A stretch of 64,000 nt of DNA. Source: Liolophura sinensis (taxonomy: Eukaryota; Mollusca; Polyplacophora; Chitonida; Chitonidae). The stretch is taken from positions 560,001 to 624,000 of the forward strand of contig NC_088307.1 of the NCBI RefSeq assembly GCF_032854445.1. The letters are read 5' to 3'. How positions within the stretch are numbered: the first letter of the stretch is position 1; each line of letters opens with the position of its first letter. This document shows, one piece after another, positions 47,611 to 57,100 of the stretch. The translations under genes and the position numbers were made by a program. Below the pieces are notes generated by a model. The model saw only the letters and a program-made list of their open reading frames with translations. It did not search any database and was not told the DNA's origin.

Positions 47611-48395
47611 ACGTCTTGGTGCTCAACCACATGACATTGTCTTCACGTGACCCTCGCACAAGTGCAAGGTCACGTTTTCATGAAAGAGCGTGCTACTTGC
47701 AAACCGCGTGAATCACCAGGATTACAATTGTCTGATGAGTCAGGTTAGAACTGGCCATTATAAATTTCGCCCATATGAACTGCCTTGTATTATTCATTTT
47801 CAGTATAATTCATTTCTCCTATTGTGGAATATTATTATAAAGAACAATGCTACCAGACGGACGTTACATCGCCGATGCTCTGCCGGCATAATAATTACCG
47901 TAAATTACCAAATTCACGACTTAGAGACTTCATATATTGAGCTGAAGTTTTGCAGTTATGTGTCCCCTACAAGCAAGCGTTTTGGTACGTGTAGCCTCAC
48001 TACCAAATCAAAATTTGTATTACTAGCATCATTAAGTCCCAAAATAATTACTTTCGCGAAATATTCGTCTTGTCTGTGCACTTGTTACCGTTCAAAATGA
48101 TATCGAAGTTCCTAAACTTTACAAAACTCAAAGATGATTTTGCCATTATGTGTAATATAAATACGAGTCAAATTTGATTTGATTACTAAATGTGGGTTTT
48201 TCCCACAAAAATACAGGATTGAGAGAGATCTCTCATGTCATCAATGTTTGTAACTCTAATTTTTATTTTAATTGTGTAAACATTGTTCTTCACACTGCTT
48301 AAACAAACGTCGCACTTTCTTAATTGGGTAAAGAAGCACCTGCATTTAATTCCCGGTATCTTTGATAAACAAGTGTTTTTAAGGTGATGGGTGCT
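47611..48395 (+). other. Intron sequence, nothing recognised
   Basis: This is unique DNA. A 136-codon + frame at 47690-48100 shows no recognised domain and no array, but also no splice context; weak evidence for coding. Confidence 0.35.
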
Positions 48396-49150
48396 GGCTA
48401 TGCCTCTGTGGTCGAGGTGTTCAGCATACCAGCGCGGCGCAATGACCGAGGAGCCTCACCTCTCACCTCGTAGTTGTGAGTTCAAGCCCAGCTCATGTTG
48501 AGCTTCTTCTCCGGCCGTACGTGAGTGAGTGAGTGCTTGGGGTTTAATGTCGTACTTAATTTTTCAGTCATATGACGACGAAGGAATCCTTAGGGTGCAT
48601 GTACGTGTTATGTGCCTCCTTATAGCAGGACGGATTTCCACCGCTCTTTTATCTAGTGCTGCTTCACTGAGACGACTTACCGAAGGCAAGCAAGCCGTCC
48701 CGCCCGAGCCATTATACTGATACGGGTCAACCAGTCGTTGCACTATCCCCTTCATGCTGAACGCCAAGCGAGGAAGTTACAACTTCCTCTTTTAAAGTCT
48801 TAGGTGTGACTCGATTAAAGATTGATCCTGTCAACCAGTTGTTGCGCTATCCCCTTCATGCTGAACGCCAAGCGAGGAAGTTACAACTTCCTCTTTTAAA
48901 GTCTTAGGTGTGACTCGATTAAAGATTGATCCTGGATCTACCGGTCCCGAAGCGGACGCTCTACCAACTGTGCTATCCAGGCCGGCCGTACGTGAGAAGG
49001 TCTACTAGCAACCTGCGGATGTTCGTGGTTTTCGCTCGGGCTCTGTCCGGTTAAATCTCATCATACTGCAGGCCGTCGTCGTGAAATAATGTGAAATAAT
49101 GGTGTTCTGCATTTTGGTGTCAAACACCATATAGTGAAATAAAATAAATA
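48396..49150 (+). mobile_element. SINE family A copy (+ sense) split by a nested SINE B
   Basis: The 5' part, 48396-48525, has the tRNA-like head (tgtggtcgaggtgttcagc; gtgagttcaagcccagc). The 3' part resumes at 48982 with gaaggtctactagcaacc and the ggatgttcgtgg body and ends aaataaaataaat near 49150. The gap 48526-48981 is a SINE B inserted in the opposite orientation. Confidence 0.9.
48511..48996 (-). mobile_element. SINE family B inserted in SINE A, perfect 15-bp target duplication
   Basis: The element is 48526-48981. CCGGCCGTACGTGAG occurs at 48511-48525 and again at 48982-48996, and is single-copy in other SINE A elements. On the - strand the element reads: a tRNA-like head (ggatagcacagttggtagag, gcgtccgcttcggg), a body, then gtcatatgactgaaaaatta, ttaaaccccaagcactc and a cactcactcac tail. 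A 104-bp segment inside it is tandemly duplicated (48726-48829 and 48830-48933). Confidence 0.95.
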
Positions 49151-49199
49151 GATCAAGTGGCTAACTGTATTGATGTTTTCAATTGTGATTTGTTACCAG

Positions 49200-49288
49200 G
49201 GGCGTTCCGATTGTATGACTTGGACCACGATGGTTACATAACACGGGAGGAACTTTTAGACATTGTCGATGCAATTTATAAAATGGTG
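49200..49288 (+). CDS. NCS-like exon D (EF-hand 3)
   Basis: This 89-nt exon has acceptor tgttaccag and donor gtgagt. Its first two bases complete the Trp codon begun in exon C. It then reads [19 protein letters not shown] and [10 protein letters not shown]. The loop [12 protein letters not shown] is a full canonical calcium-binding EF-hand 3. The exon lies about 50 bp after the end of a nested SINE insertion. Confidence 0.96.
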
Positions 49289-49567
49289 GTGAGTAGAGTG
49301 CATGTAATAATTTGCTTTTTTATGGGCAGGTGATGGGCACGCGATGGGCACGTGATGGGCTCATGCTGTAAACCTCATTATACATGAGATATTGTGTACA
49401 CATCCCACACTTCAAAACATATACTTTTATTTTACTGTACACAATCGTATATTACCGTCGACATCTTCATTTTTGTTTTACACAGGAAGTGTTTAGTTTC
49501 GAAATTTTGACAATTTTCTCCCAAAAGACTTTTCCGTTTGAACCAATGATTAAGGAAGGTTAACCCA
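49289..49567 (+). other. Intron sequence after exon D
   Basis: This is a short unique stretch containing gtgatgggcacgcgatggg repeats of a few units; otherwise nothing. Confidence 0.4.
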
Positions 49568-50760
49568 ATGATATGCTCAATGTGCCAGTCAAGCTTGGTC
49601 CCATTGTATCCTCAATGTACCAGTCAAGCTTGATCCCATCGTATCCTCAATGTACCAGTCAAGCTTGGTCCCATCGTATCCTCAATGTACCAGTCAAGCT
49701 TGGTCCCATCGTATCCTCAATGTACCAGTCAAGCTTGGTCCCATCGTATCCTCAATGTACCAGCCAAGGTTGGTCCCACTGCATTGTTAATGTATCAGTC
49801 AAGCTTCATCCCATCGTATCGTCAACGTACCAGTCAGTTACATGTTCAATATACCAATCCATGTTGACCAGATACATGAGCAATGTACCAATCAAGGTTT
49901 ACCCAATTACATATACAATGTACAGTGGACTCTCTCAACACCGACACGTTGGTTAACCGACATCTTGTTAATACCGACAACATTTCGTGGTCCGTTTTCT
50001 GCTCCATTTGACACTAATGTTAATTGTCTTCAGTAAACCGACACTTGTCTATTCTGAACACCGACAGTGGTTTGTAGTACAACCATTTCCAATGAGTGTT
50101 AATCTGCCTTGTCTCATCCGACGCAGCGTGTGGCACGACGTCCGATGGGGTCCGAGTTTGGCTTCAACTTGCCTGCTCGCCAGGTGACAACATCCGACCA
50201 CGGCCAATAGATCAGTGAAGCGTCGCCGTGTGGAAATGAACCTGAGTGATTAAGTTCGATTTTTTGTAAAGTAATTATGCGTATGCACTAAAGTAAAGAA
50301 CAGACGAGATTCTTTATATATTTTGTTGCTATGCATCACTGTGCAGCAAGTTTAATTAAACGTATATGTATGTACAATACACATGTTGTTGCTGTTGTAG
50401 ACTGCTTGCCCATCTCTAATACACCGACATCTTGTCTAAACCGACATTTTTGTTCGGTCCCCAGTACGGTCGGTTTACAGAGAGTCCACTGTACCAAGCA
50501 ATGTTCACCCAGTTACATGCTCAATGTACCAAGCAATGTTCACTCAGTTACATGCTCAATGTACCAAGCAATGTTCACTCAGTTACATGCTCAATGTACC
50601 AAGCAATGTTCACTCAGTTACATGCTCAATGTACCAAGCAATGTTCACTCAGTTACATGCTCAATGCTCCAATTAAGGTTAACCCAGTTACATGGTCAAT
50701 GTACCAGTCAAGGTTGAACTGATTACATGCTAAATGTACCAGTCAAATGTGACCCCGTTA
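49568..50760. repeat. Minisatellite, 35-bp unit, split by a MITE
   Basis: The left arm (49568-49922) has units with cctcaatgtaccagtcaagc and ttggtcccatcgtat. The right arm (50492-50760) has units with gctcaatgtaccaagcaatg and ttcactcagttacat. Both share caatgtacca and the 35-bp period. The arms flank a 569-bp inverted-repeat element inserted at the TA of caatgtacca. Confidence 0.94.
49921..50493. mobile_element. MITE (pogo/Tc1-mariner type) inserted at TA in the minisatellite
   Basis: The element is 49923-50491 (569 bp). Terminal inverted repeats begin CAGTGGACTCTCT at both ends; beyond that, caacaccgac on the left pairs with gtaaaccgac on the right. TA lies outside each end, and removing the element plus one TA restores caatgTAccaagc, the array unit. 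Sub-terminal ccgacatcttgt words occur near both ends. No transposase is present; the short open frames inside are not transposase-like. The ends resemble non-autonomous pogo/Tigger-like elements. Confidence 0.9.
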
Positions 50761-50807
50761 TATGCTTAGTGTATCAAAATGAAAAATATTATATTTTCTC
50801 TCCTCAG

Positions 50808-50885
50808 GGCAATATGGTTAAGCTACCAGAGGAGGAAAATACGCCAGAAAAAAGAGTTAATAAAATATTTGAAGTCATGGATCAG
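50808..50885 (+). CDS. NCS-like exon E (LPEEENTPEKRV linker)
   Basis: This 78-nt exon has acceptor ctcctcag and donor gtaaga, phase 0 on both sides. It encodes 26 residues: GNMVKLPEEENTPEKRV, then NKIFEVMDQ. The PEEENTPEKRV linker between EF-hands 3 and 4 is strongly diagnostic of NCS-1/frequenin as opposed to hippocalcin, VILIP or KChIP relatives. The final Asp-Gln opens EF-hand 4, which the next intron splits after loop position 2. Confidence 0.96.
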
Positions 50886-51165
50886 GTAAGAAAGTTTACA
50901 GCAGTTTATAATCTGTGTGGTGACACATTCAAGTGCAACCCATGGCGATTTGTATGTGAGTGACGACAGACATTATATTGATATAGGTAATCTAAAATAT
51001 TACAAAAGGCCACTGCTCAGTGGAAGTGTCAGTAATTTTATTACACTGTAAAAATTGATTAGAGAGTAAAATAATCAGAATCATTTTCGGTCTTTCTCCA
51101 AAAAACTTAAAATTTACCTTTTGCTCTTTCCTAATTACTTCATCGTGTTTTATCTTTTATCACAG

Positions 51166-51282
51166 AATCATGACAACCGGTTGACGTATGACGAGTTTTT
51201 AGAAGGATCGAAAAAAGACCCAACGATAATCCAGGCGTTAACATTATACGATACAAGCAATAGCGGCTCCATGACTTCATGA
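51166..51282 (+). CDS. NCS-like terminal exon F (EF-hand 4 and C-terminal tail)
   Basis: This exon starts after ttatcacag and encodes 38 codons plus TGA. The first part, NHDNRLTYDEFLEGSKKDP, completes EF-hand 4. Position 6 of that loop is Asn where most EF-hands, including NCS-1, have Gly; the ligand positions D, N, D and the final E are kept. The segment TIIQALTLYD matches the C-terminal helix of NCS-1. After LYD the protein ends with TSNSGSMTS, nine residues where the vertebrate protein, as I recall it, has only about three. The tail is rich in Ser/Thr. It could be lineage-specific, or one of two alternative C-termini if another last exon exists. Confidence 0.94.
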   Translation, partial: NHDNRLTYDEFLEGSKKDPTIIQALTLYDTSNSGSMTS

Positions 51283-52254
51283 AACAAGCGTTGTTATTGG
51301 ACAAACAGATTGTCATTTTAACCAATCATATGTCGTATATATTGCTGCACCATGTTTGTACAAACCCTTAACTTGTCTCTATTTGGCTGCCATGATTCAA
51401 CTCTTAGTTTTGGAATCATTTAAAAAGACGTAAATCTTACAAAAATTTTCAAAGCGTCATTTATTTCACCCAGTGACCCTCCTTTCCAACGGGCTCATGT
51501 ACAAACTAACAAGGTACGACGGGGGAGGTAAGTTTCGGTCACACTGGTTATCTCTTCTCGTGTGGTGACAATTCCGATCGTTAAGGCAAGACTTTGGCAA
51601 GTGACACAGTGTTTATCAAGCGTTGTACAGCGTATTTTCTCTGTTTTTAATGCTCAAGTCATTGAAGGATGACAACTAAGAGGCTATTCCATTCAAATTT
51701 ATGTGCCACTTATGTGTCCTTACTTGTAAAGGCTACTTTACTTAGGCTTTGTGTCTAAATAAAGCTACTTACCCTGCCATAGATATGAAAAGTTTGACAT
51801 TTAAAATGTCAGTACGGTATTTATACAGAATTTGCCTTCAGTGCGGCGGGAGAGATACTGTCCCACAATGATACACGTGTAACCTATCCTGAGGGTAATA
51901 ATACAGGGGTACATGTAGAGATGATGGTAAAATATGTGTTTTTATACCTGGGTCATTATTTGACGCTCTTAGCCTCGCGTGCTCGTTCATACATAGCTAC
52001 ATATATATTGTCATTTCTTTTATCATTGGATATTGGTATTGTATTATTTTACATCTTTTCTTTTATTATCGCTCACAGGTCAATCTTTACAATAAAAAAC
52101 CTGACTGTGTTGGGTGAGATATCCAGGGTGTGTCCTCTTGTCACATCACCATATTTATCACAGGCGAATGCTGCACGTTTCTGGTAGATTTGCTACAGTA
52201 TGTGTCTATATCATCCTTCATGCAAGACACCAACGTTGCGGTGAACACTCTCCG
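51283..52254 (+). other. 3' UTR and downstream flank of the NCS-like gene
   Basis: Unique AT-rich sequence follows the stop codon; the first part should be transcribed 3' UTR up to one of the AATAAA sites. An 88-codon hydrophobic frame at 51921-52187 has no recognised domain. Confidence 0.5.
51758..51763 (+). promoter_or_regulatory. Candidate polyadenylation signal of the NCS-like gene
   Basis: An AATAAA hexamer lies 476 bp after the stop codon on the gene strand. A second AATAAA is at 52091-52096. Either could end the transcript; nothing in the sequence decides between them. The 51283-51757 stretch would then be 3' UTR. Confidence 0.45.
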
Positions 52255-52680
52255 CTCTAAATCCTCGCAGTAAACACTACCCACGTCATGTGTGCCCTCA
52301 CTCCTCGCAGTAACACTATCCACGCCACGTGTGCCCCCACTCCTTACAGTAAACACTACCCACGCCATGTGTGCCCTCAGTCCTCGCAGTAAACACTACC
52401 CACGCCATGTGTGCCCTCACTCCTTGCAGTAACACTACCCACGCCATGTGTGCCCCCACTCCTCGCAGTAAACACTACCCGCGCCATGTGTGCCCTCACT
52501 CCTCGCAGTAAACACTACCCACGACATATGTGCCCCCACTCCTTACAGTAAACACTACCCGTGCCAATTGTGCCCCCGCCCCTCACAGTAAACACTACCC
52601 ACGCCATATGCGCCCCCACTCCTCATAGTAAACATCACATATGCCATGTATGCCCCAGTTCCTCGCAGTACACACGCCAG
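52255..52680. repeat. Minisatellite, 40-bp unit, ~10 copies
   Basis: The unit contains cgcagtaaacactacccacg and ccatgtgtgcccccactcct. It decays to the right into a looser array. Confidence 0.94.
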
Positions 52681-52739
52681 ATATGCCTTCACGCCTTACA
52701 ACAAATAAAAGACACAGTAAACAATACAAAACGGCTAGA

Positions 52740-53030
52740 CTCCCCTCAATCACGATAACATTCTTCTCACAATAAGAAACACCCCCACAACAAGACACAC
52801 CCCTCACAACAAGGCACACCCCTCACAATAAGAATATGCCCTCCTCTTAGAATACGAATCTCCCCTCACAACAAGACACACCCCTCACAACAAGGCACAC
52901 CCCTTACAATAAGATAATCTCCGCACAATAAGACACACCTCTCACAATAAGCCATTCCTCTCACTGTAGAACACTTCCCTCACGGCAAGACACTCCACTC
53001 AGGATAAGACACTCCCATCCCTGTAAAATG
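52740..53030. repeat. Degenerate array of ctcacaacaagacacacccc-like units (~20 bp)
   Basis: About twelve loose copies with CA-rich composition follow on from the 40-bp array. Confidence 0.75.
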
Positions 53031-54196
53031 ACCCGGTAAGCATACTAGCACATCATATTCTCTACAGGGTTCCATCACCTGTCCACTAAGTATTATCATT
53101 TATCCCGTAACTATTTTTGATAGAACCATAGGACGTAATGTTAAGTACTGATGTGTTTTGACTTTGTTGCATGTACATCTCAATATGCATAGCTCACCTT
53201 GTTATTAAATGTGTAAAGAATTTGTTTACAGTGTAATTTTTAGGTCCCATGTATGTTACAACTCCAGTAAACTTTTTTTGTTCTCCATGTTTATCTTTTG
53301 GTATTATGATATTGGGAGACAACTGATTTGTATGCACGTTTGTTCTTATTATTTTCAGAATACAATAGCTTATTTCACCTGTTGCACAAGTGTAATCTTT
53401 GACATTGCTTAAAAGCGCGCAACTAACTTTAACACTAATATCCCATAAATATGTATAATTACCTTTGTCGTAAGTTGTAGACGTGTTACGTGCAAGCAGT
53501 AAATATTAATGTGTTGTTCGGGCCGTAGCAGCCATATTTTAGTTAACGCGTTGCACAGGCTGAGTGGATAGGTTTTTTTGTATTCGTTCCAAGGACACGA
53601 AGGTCAAAAACCAGTGATATTTTTTTTTTGTTTAAGTTTTGTGATACAATGTATCTCTCCAAGTCACACTCATCTTTATATTGCGTTTCAGTGCAGTAGC
53701 CCTCGCATTTCCCTTGTCAAGATTACCTGTGTGTAACGCAACCACACCCTTACATTTGTAGCACACTTACATTTGTAGCACACTTACATCTGTAGCACAC
53801 TTACATTTGTAGCACACTTACGTACACATGTATGAGCGAGAAGTACATACGGGCCTCATTAGGAATTCAAGGACCGCTCACAAGTTACCTTCTTGTCTGT
53901 TGTTGTGGTTTGCATGTACGGCTCTGTAATATATTGCCATTCGCTGTTTTGTATTATGTGTTCCAACTGCTGAACACATGATAATCAAAAATAAAATAAT
54001 CATGCAAACCAAGTCAGCCATCTTCGAGTGGTTATTAAATCATTATAATGACCTATATTTAGCTCCACACACGTAAAGTTTCGCATATACTTGTAACGCT
54101 GTCACATTCAACATGCTAAACTTCCCTGTATGAAGCTTTCTGCATTTTCTAGCCTTTATATAATAAACTTTTCAGACTATGTCAGACAAAACCTCT
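53031..54196. other. Unique sequence with a small 19-bp array
   Basis: At about 53745-53822, acttacatttgtagcacac is repeated four to five times. Otherwise nothing is recognised. Confidence 0.45.
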
Positions 54197-57100
54197 CGTT
54201 GAAAAGATCATGTTATTTGTCACTTCTATTCCTGTGTCAGACATTACCTGAGGTGTACATTCTCAGGTATAGTTGGTTTCTTGCCACTCTGATTCCTGTG
54301 TCAGACAATACCTGAGGTGTACATCCTCAGGTATAGTTGGTTTCTTGTCACTCCCATTCCTGGGTCAGACACTACCTGAGGTGTACATTCTCAGGTATAG
54401 TTGGTTTCTTGCCACTGCGATTCCTGGGTCAGACATTACCTGAGGTGTACATCCTCAGGTATAGTTGGTTTCTAGTCACTCCGATTCCTGGGTCAGACAT
54501 TACCTGAGGTGTACATTCTCAGGTATAGTTGGTTTCTTGCCACTCCGATTCCTGTGTCAGACAATACCTGAGGTGTACATCCTCAGGTATAGTTGGTTTC
54601 TAGTCACTCCGATTCCTGGGTCAGACACTACCTGAGGTGTACATTCTCAGGTATAGTTGGTTTCTTGTCACTCCGATTCCTGGGTCGTGCATTACCTGAG
54701 GTCTACATTCTCAGGTATAGTTGATTCCTTGTCACCCTGATTCCTGGGTCAGACATTACCTGAGGTGTACATTCTCAAGTATAGTAGGTTTCTTGTCACT
54801 CCGATTCCTGGGTCAGACATTACCTGAGGTGTACATTCTCAGGTATAGTTGGTTTCTTGTCACTCCGATTCCTTTGTCAGACAATACCTGAGGTGTACAT
54901 CCTCAGGTATAGTTGGATTCTTGTCACTCCGATTCCTGGGTCAGACACTACCTGAGGTGTACATTCTCAGGTATAGTTGGTTTCTTGTCACCCTGATTCC
55001 TGGGTCAGACATTACCTGAGGTGTACATTCTCAGGTATAGTTGGTGTCTTGTCACTCCGATTCCTGGGTCAGGCATTACCTGAGGTGTACATTCTCAGGT
55101 ATAGTTGATTCCTTGTCACCCTGATTCCTGGGTCAGACATTACCTGAGGTGTACATTCTCAGGTATAGTAGGTTACTTGTCACTCCGATTCCTGGGTCAG
55201 ACATTACCTGAGGTGTACATTCTCAGGTATAGTTGGTTTCTTGTCACTCCGATTCCTTTGTCAGACAATACCTGAGGTGTACATCCTCAGGTATAGTTGG
55301 ATTCTTGTCACTCCGATTCCTGGGTCAGACACTACCTGAGGTGTACATTCTCAGGTATAGTTGGTTTCTTGTCACCCTGATTCCTGGGTCAGACATTACC
55401 TGAGGTGTACATTCTCAGGTATAGTTGGTGTCTTGTCACTCCGATTCCTGGGTCAGGCATTACCTGAGGTGTACATTCTCAGGTATAGTTGATTCCTTGT
55501 CACTCTGATTCCTGGGTCAGACACTACCTGAGGTGTACATTCTCAGGTATAGTTGGTTTCTTGTCAGTCCGATTCCTGGGTCAGACATTACCTGATGTGT
55601 ACATCCTCAGGTATAGTTGGTTTCTTGTCACTCCGATTCCTGGGTCAGACATTACCTGAGGTGTACATTCTCAGGTATAGTTTGTTTCTTGTCACTCCGA
55701 TTCCTGGGTCAGACATTACCTGATGTGTACATTCTCAGGTATAGTTGGTTTCTTGTCACTCCGATTCCTGGGTCAGACATTACCTGATGTGTACATTCTC
55801 AGGTATAGTTGGTTTGTTGTCTCTCCGATTCCTGGGTCAGACATTACCTCAGGTGTACATTCCAGGTATAGTTGGATTGTTGTCTCTCCGATTCCTGGGT
55901 CAGACATTACCTGATGTGTACATTCTCAGGTATAGCTGGTTTCTTGTCACTCCGATTCCTGGGTCAGACATTACCTGATGTGTACACACTCAGGTATAGA
56001 TGGTGTCTTGTCACTCCGATTCCTGGGTCAGACATTGGCTGAGGTGTACATTCTCAGGTATAGTTGGTTTCTTGTCACTCCGATTCCTGGGTCAGACATT
56101 ACCTGATGTGTACATTCTCAGGTATAGTTGGTTTCTTACCACTCCGATACCTGGGTCAGACATTACCTGATGTGTACACACTCAGGTATAGTTGGTTTCT
56201 TGTCACTCCGATTTCTGGGTCAGACATTACCTGATGTTTACATCCTCAGGTATAGTTGGTGTCTTGTCTCTCCGATTCCTGGGTCAGACATTACCTCAGG
56301 TGTACATTCTCAGGTATAGTTGGATTGTTGTCTCTCCGATTCCTGGGTCAGACATTACCTGATGTTTACATCCTCAGGTATAGTTGGTTTCTTGTCACTC
56401 CGATTCCTGGGTCAGACATTACCTGAGGTGTACATTCTCAGGTATAGTTGGTGTATTGTCACTCCGATTCCTGGGTCAGACACTACCTGAGGTGTACATC
56501 CTCAGGTATAGTTGGTTTCTTGTCAGTCCGATTCCTGGGTCAGACATTACCTGATGTTTACATCCTCAGGTATAGCTGGTTTCTTGTCACTCCGATTCCT
56601 GGGTCAGACATTACCTGAGGTGTACAATCTCAGGTATAGTTGGTTTCTTGTCACTCCGATTCCTGGGTCAGACATTACCTGATGTTTACATCCTCAGGTA
56701 TAGTTGGTGTCTTGTCACTCCGATTCCTGGGTCAGACATTACCTGAGGTGTACATTCTCAGGTATAGTTTGTTTCTTGTCAGTCCGATTTTTGGGTATGA
56801 CATTACCTGATGTGTATATCCTCAGGTATAGTTGGTTTCTTGTCACCCTGATTCCTGGGTCAGACATTACCTGAGGTGTACATTCTCAGGTATAGTTGGT
56901 GTCTTGTCACTCCGATTCCTGGGTCAGGCATTACCTGAGGTGTACATTCTCAGGTATAGTTGATTCCTTGTCACTTTGATTCCTGGGTCAGACATTACCT
57001 GATGTTTACATCCTCAGGTATAGTTGGTGTCTTGTCACTGCGATTCCTGGGTCAGACATTAACTGATGTGTACATCCTCAGGTATAGTTGGTTTCTTGTC

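Larger units (their letters stand above)
16941..51282 (+). other. Neuronal calcium sensor (NCS-1/frequenin-like) gene, 3' part, six coding exons
   Basis: Six exons on the + strand join without breaking frame (intron phases 0, 0, 1, 0, 0) and encode about 166 residues that follow the NCS-1/frequenin order: the YKGF-KDCP segment, a KQFFPFGDP block, EF-hand 2, ALSVTSRG, EF-hand 3, LPEEENTPEKRV, EF-hand 4 and a short tail. NCS-1 proteins are small EF-hand calcium sensors of neurons and secretory cells. They are normally N-myristoylated, bind membranes, and regulate targets such as phosphatidylinositol 4-kinase, Ric8 and channels; that is family knowledge, not seen here. The usual family length is about 190 residues, so about 30 N-terminal residues (including the Met-Gly myristoylation signal) are missing. 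I looked for that exon upstream and did not recognise it, so it probably lies outside the window. Introns measure about 26.4, 1.9, 3.8, 1.5 and 0.28 kb. Family assignment is very secure; ortholog versus paralog of vertebrate NCS1 is not settled. Confidence 0.93.

Noticed and set aside
47690-48100. 136-codon + strand frame in an intron
   Set aside because: Not a repeat, but no motif, no homologous wording and no splice sites in the right place; insufficient for a gene call.
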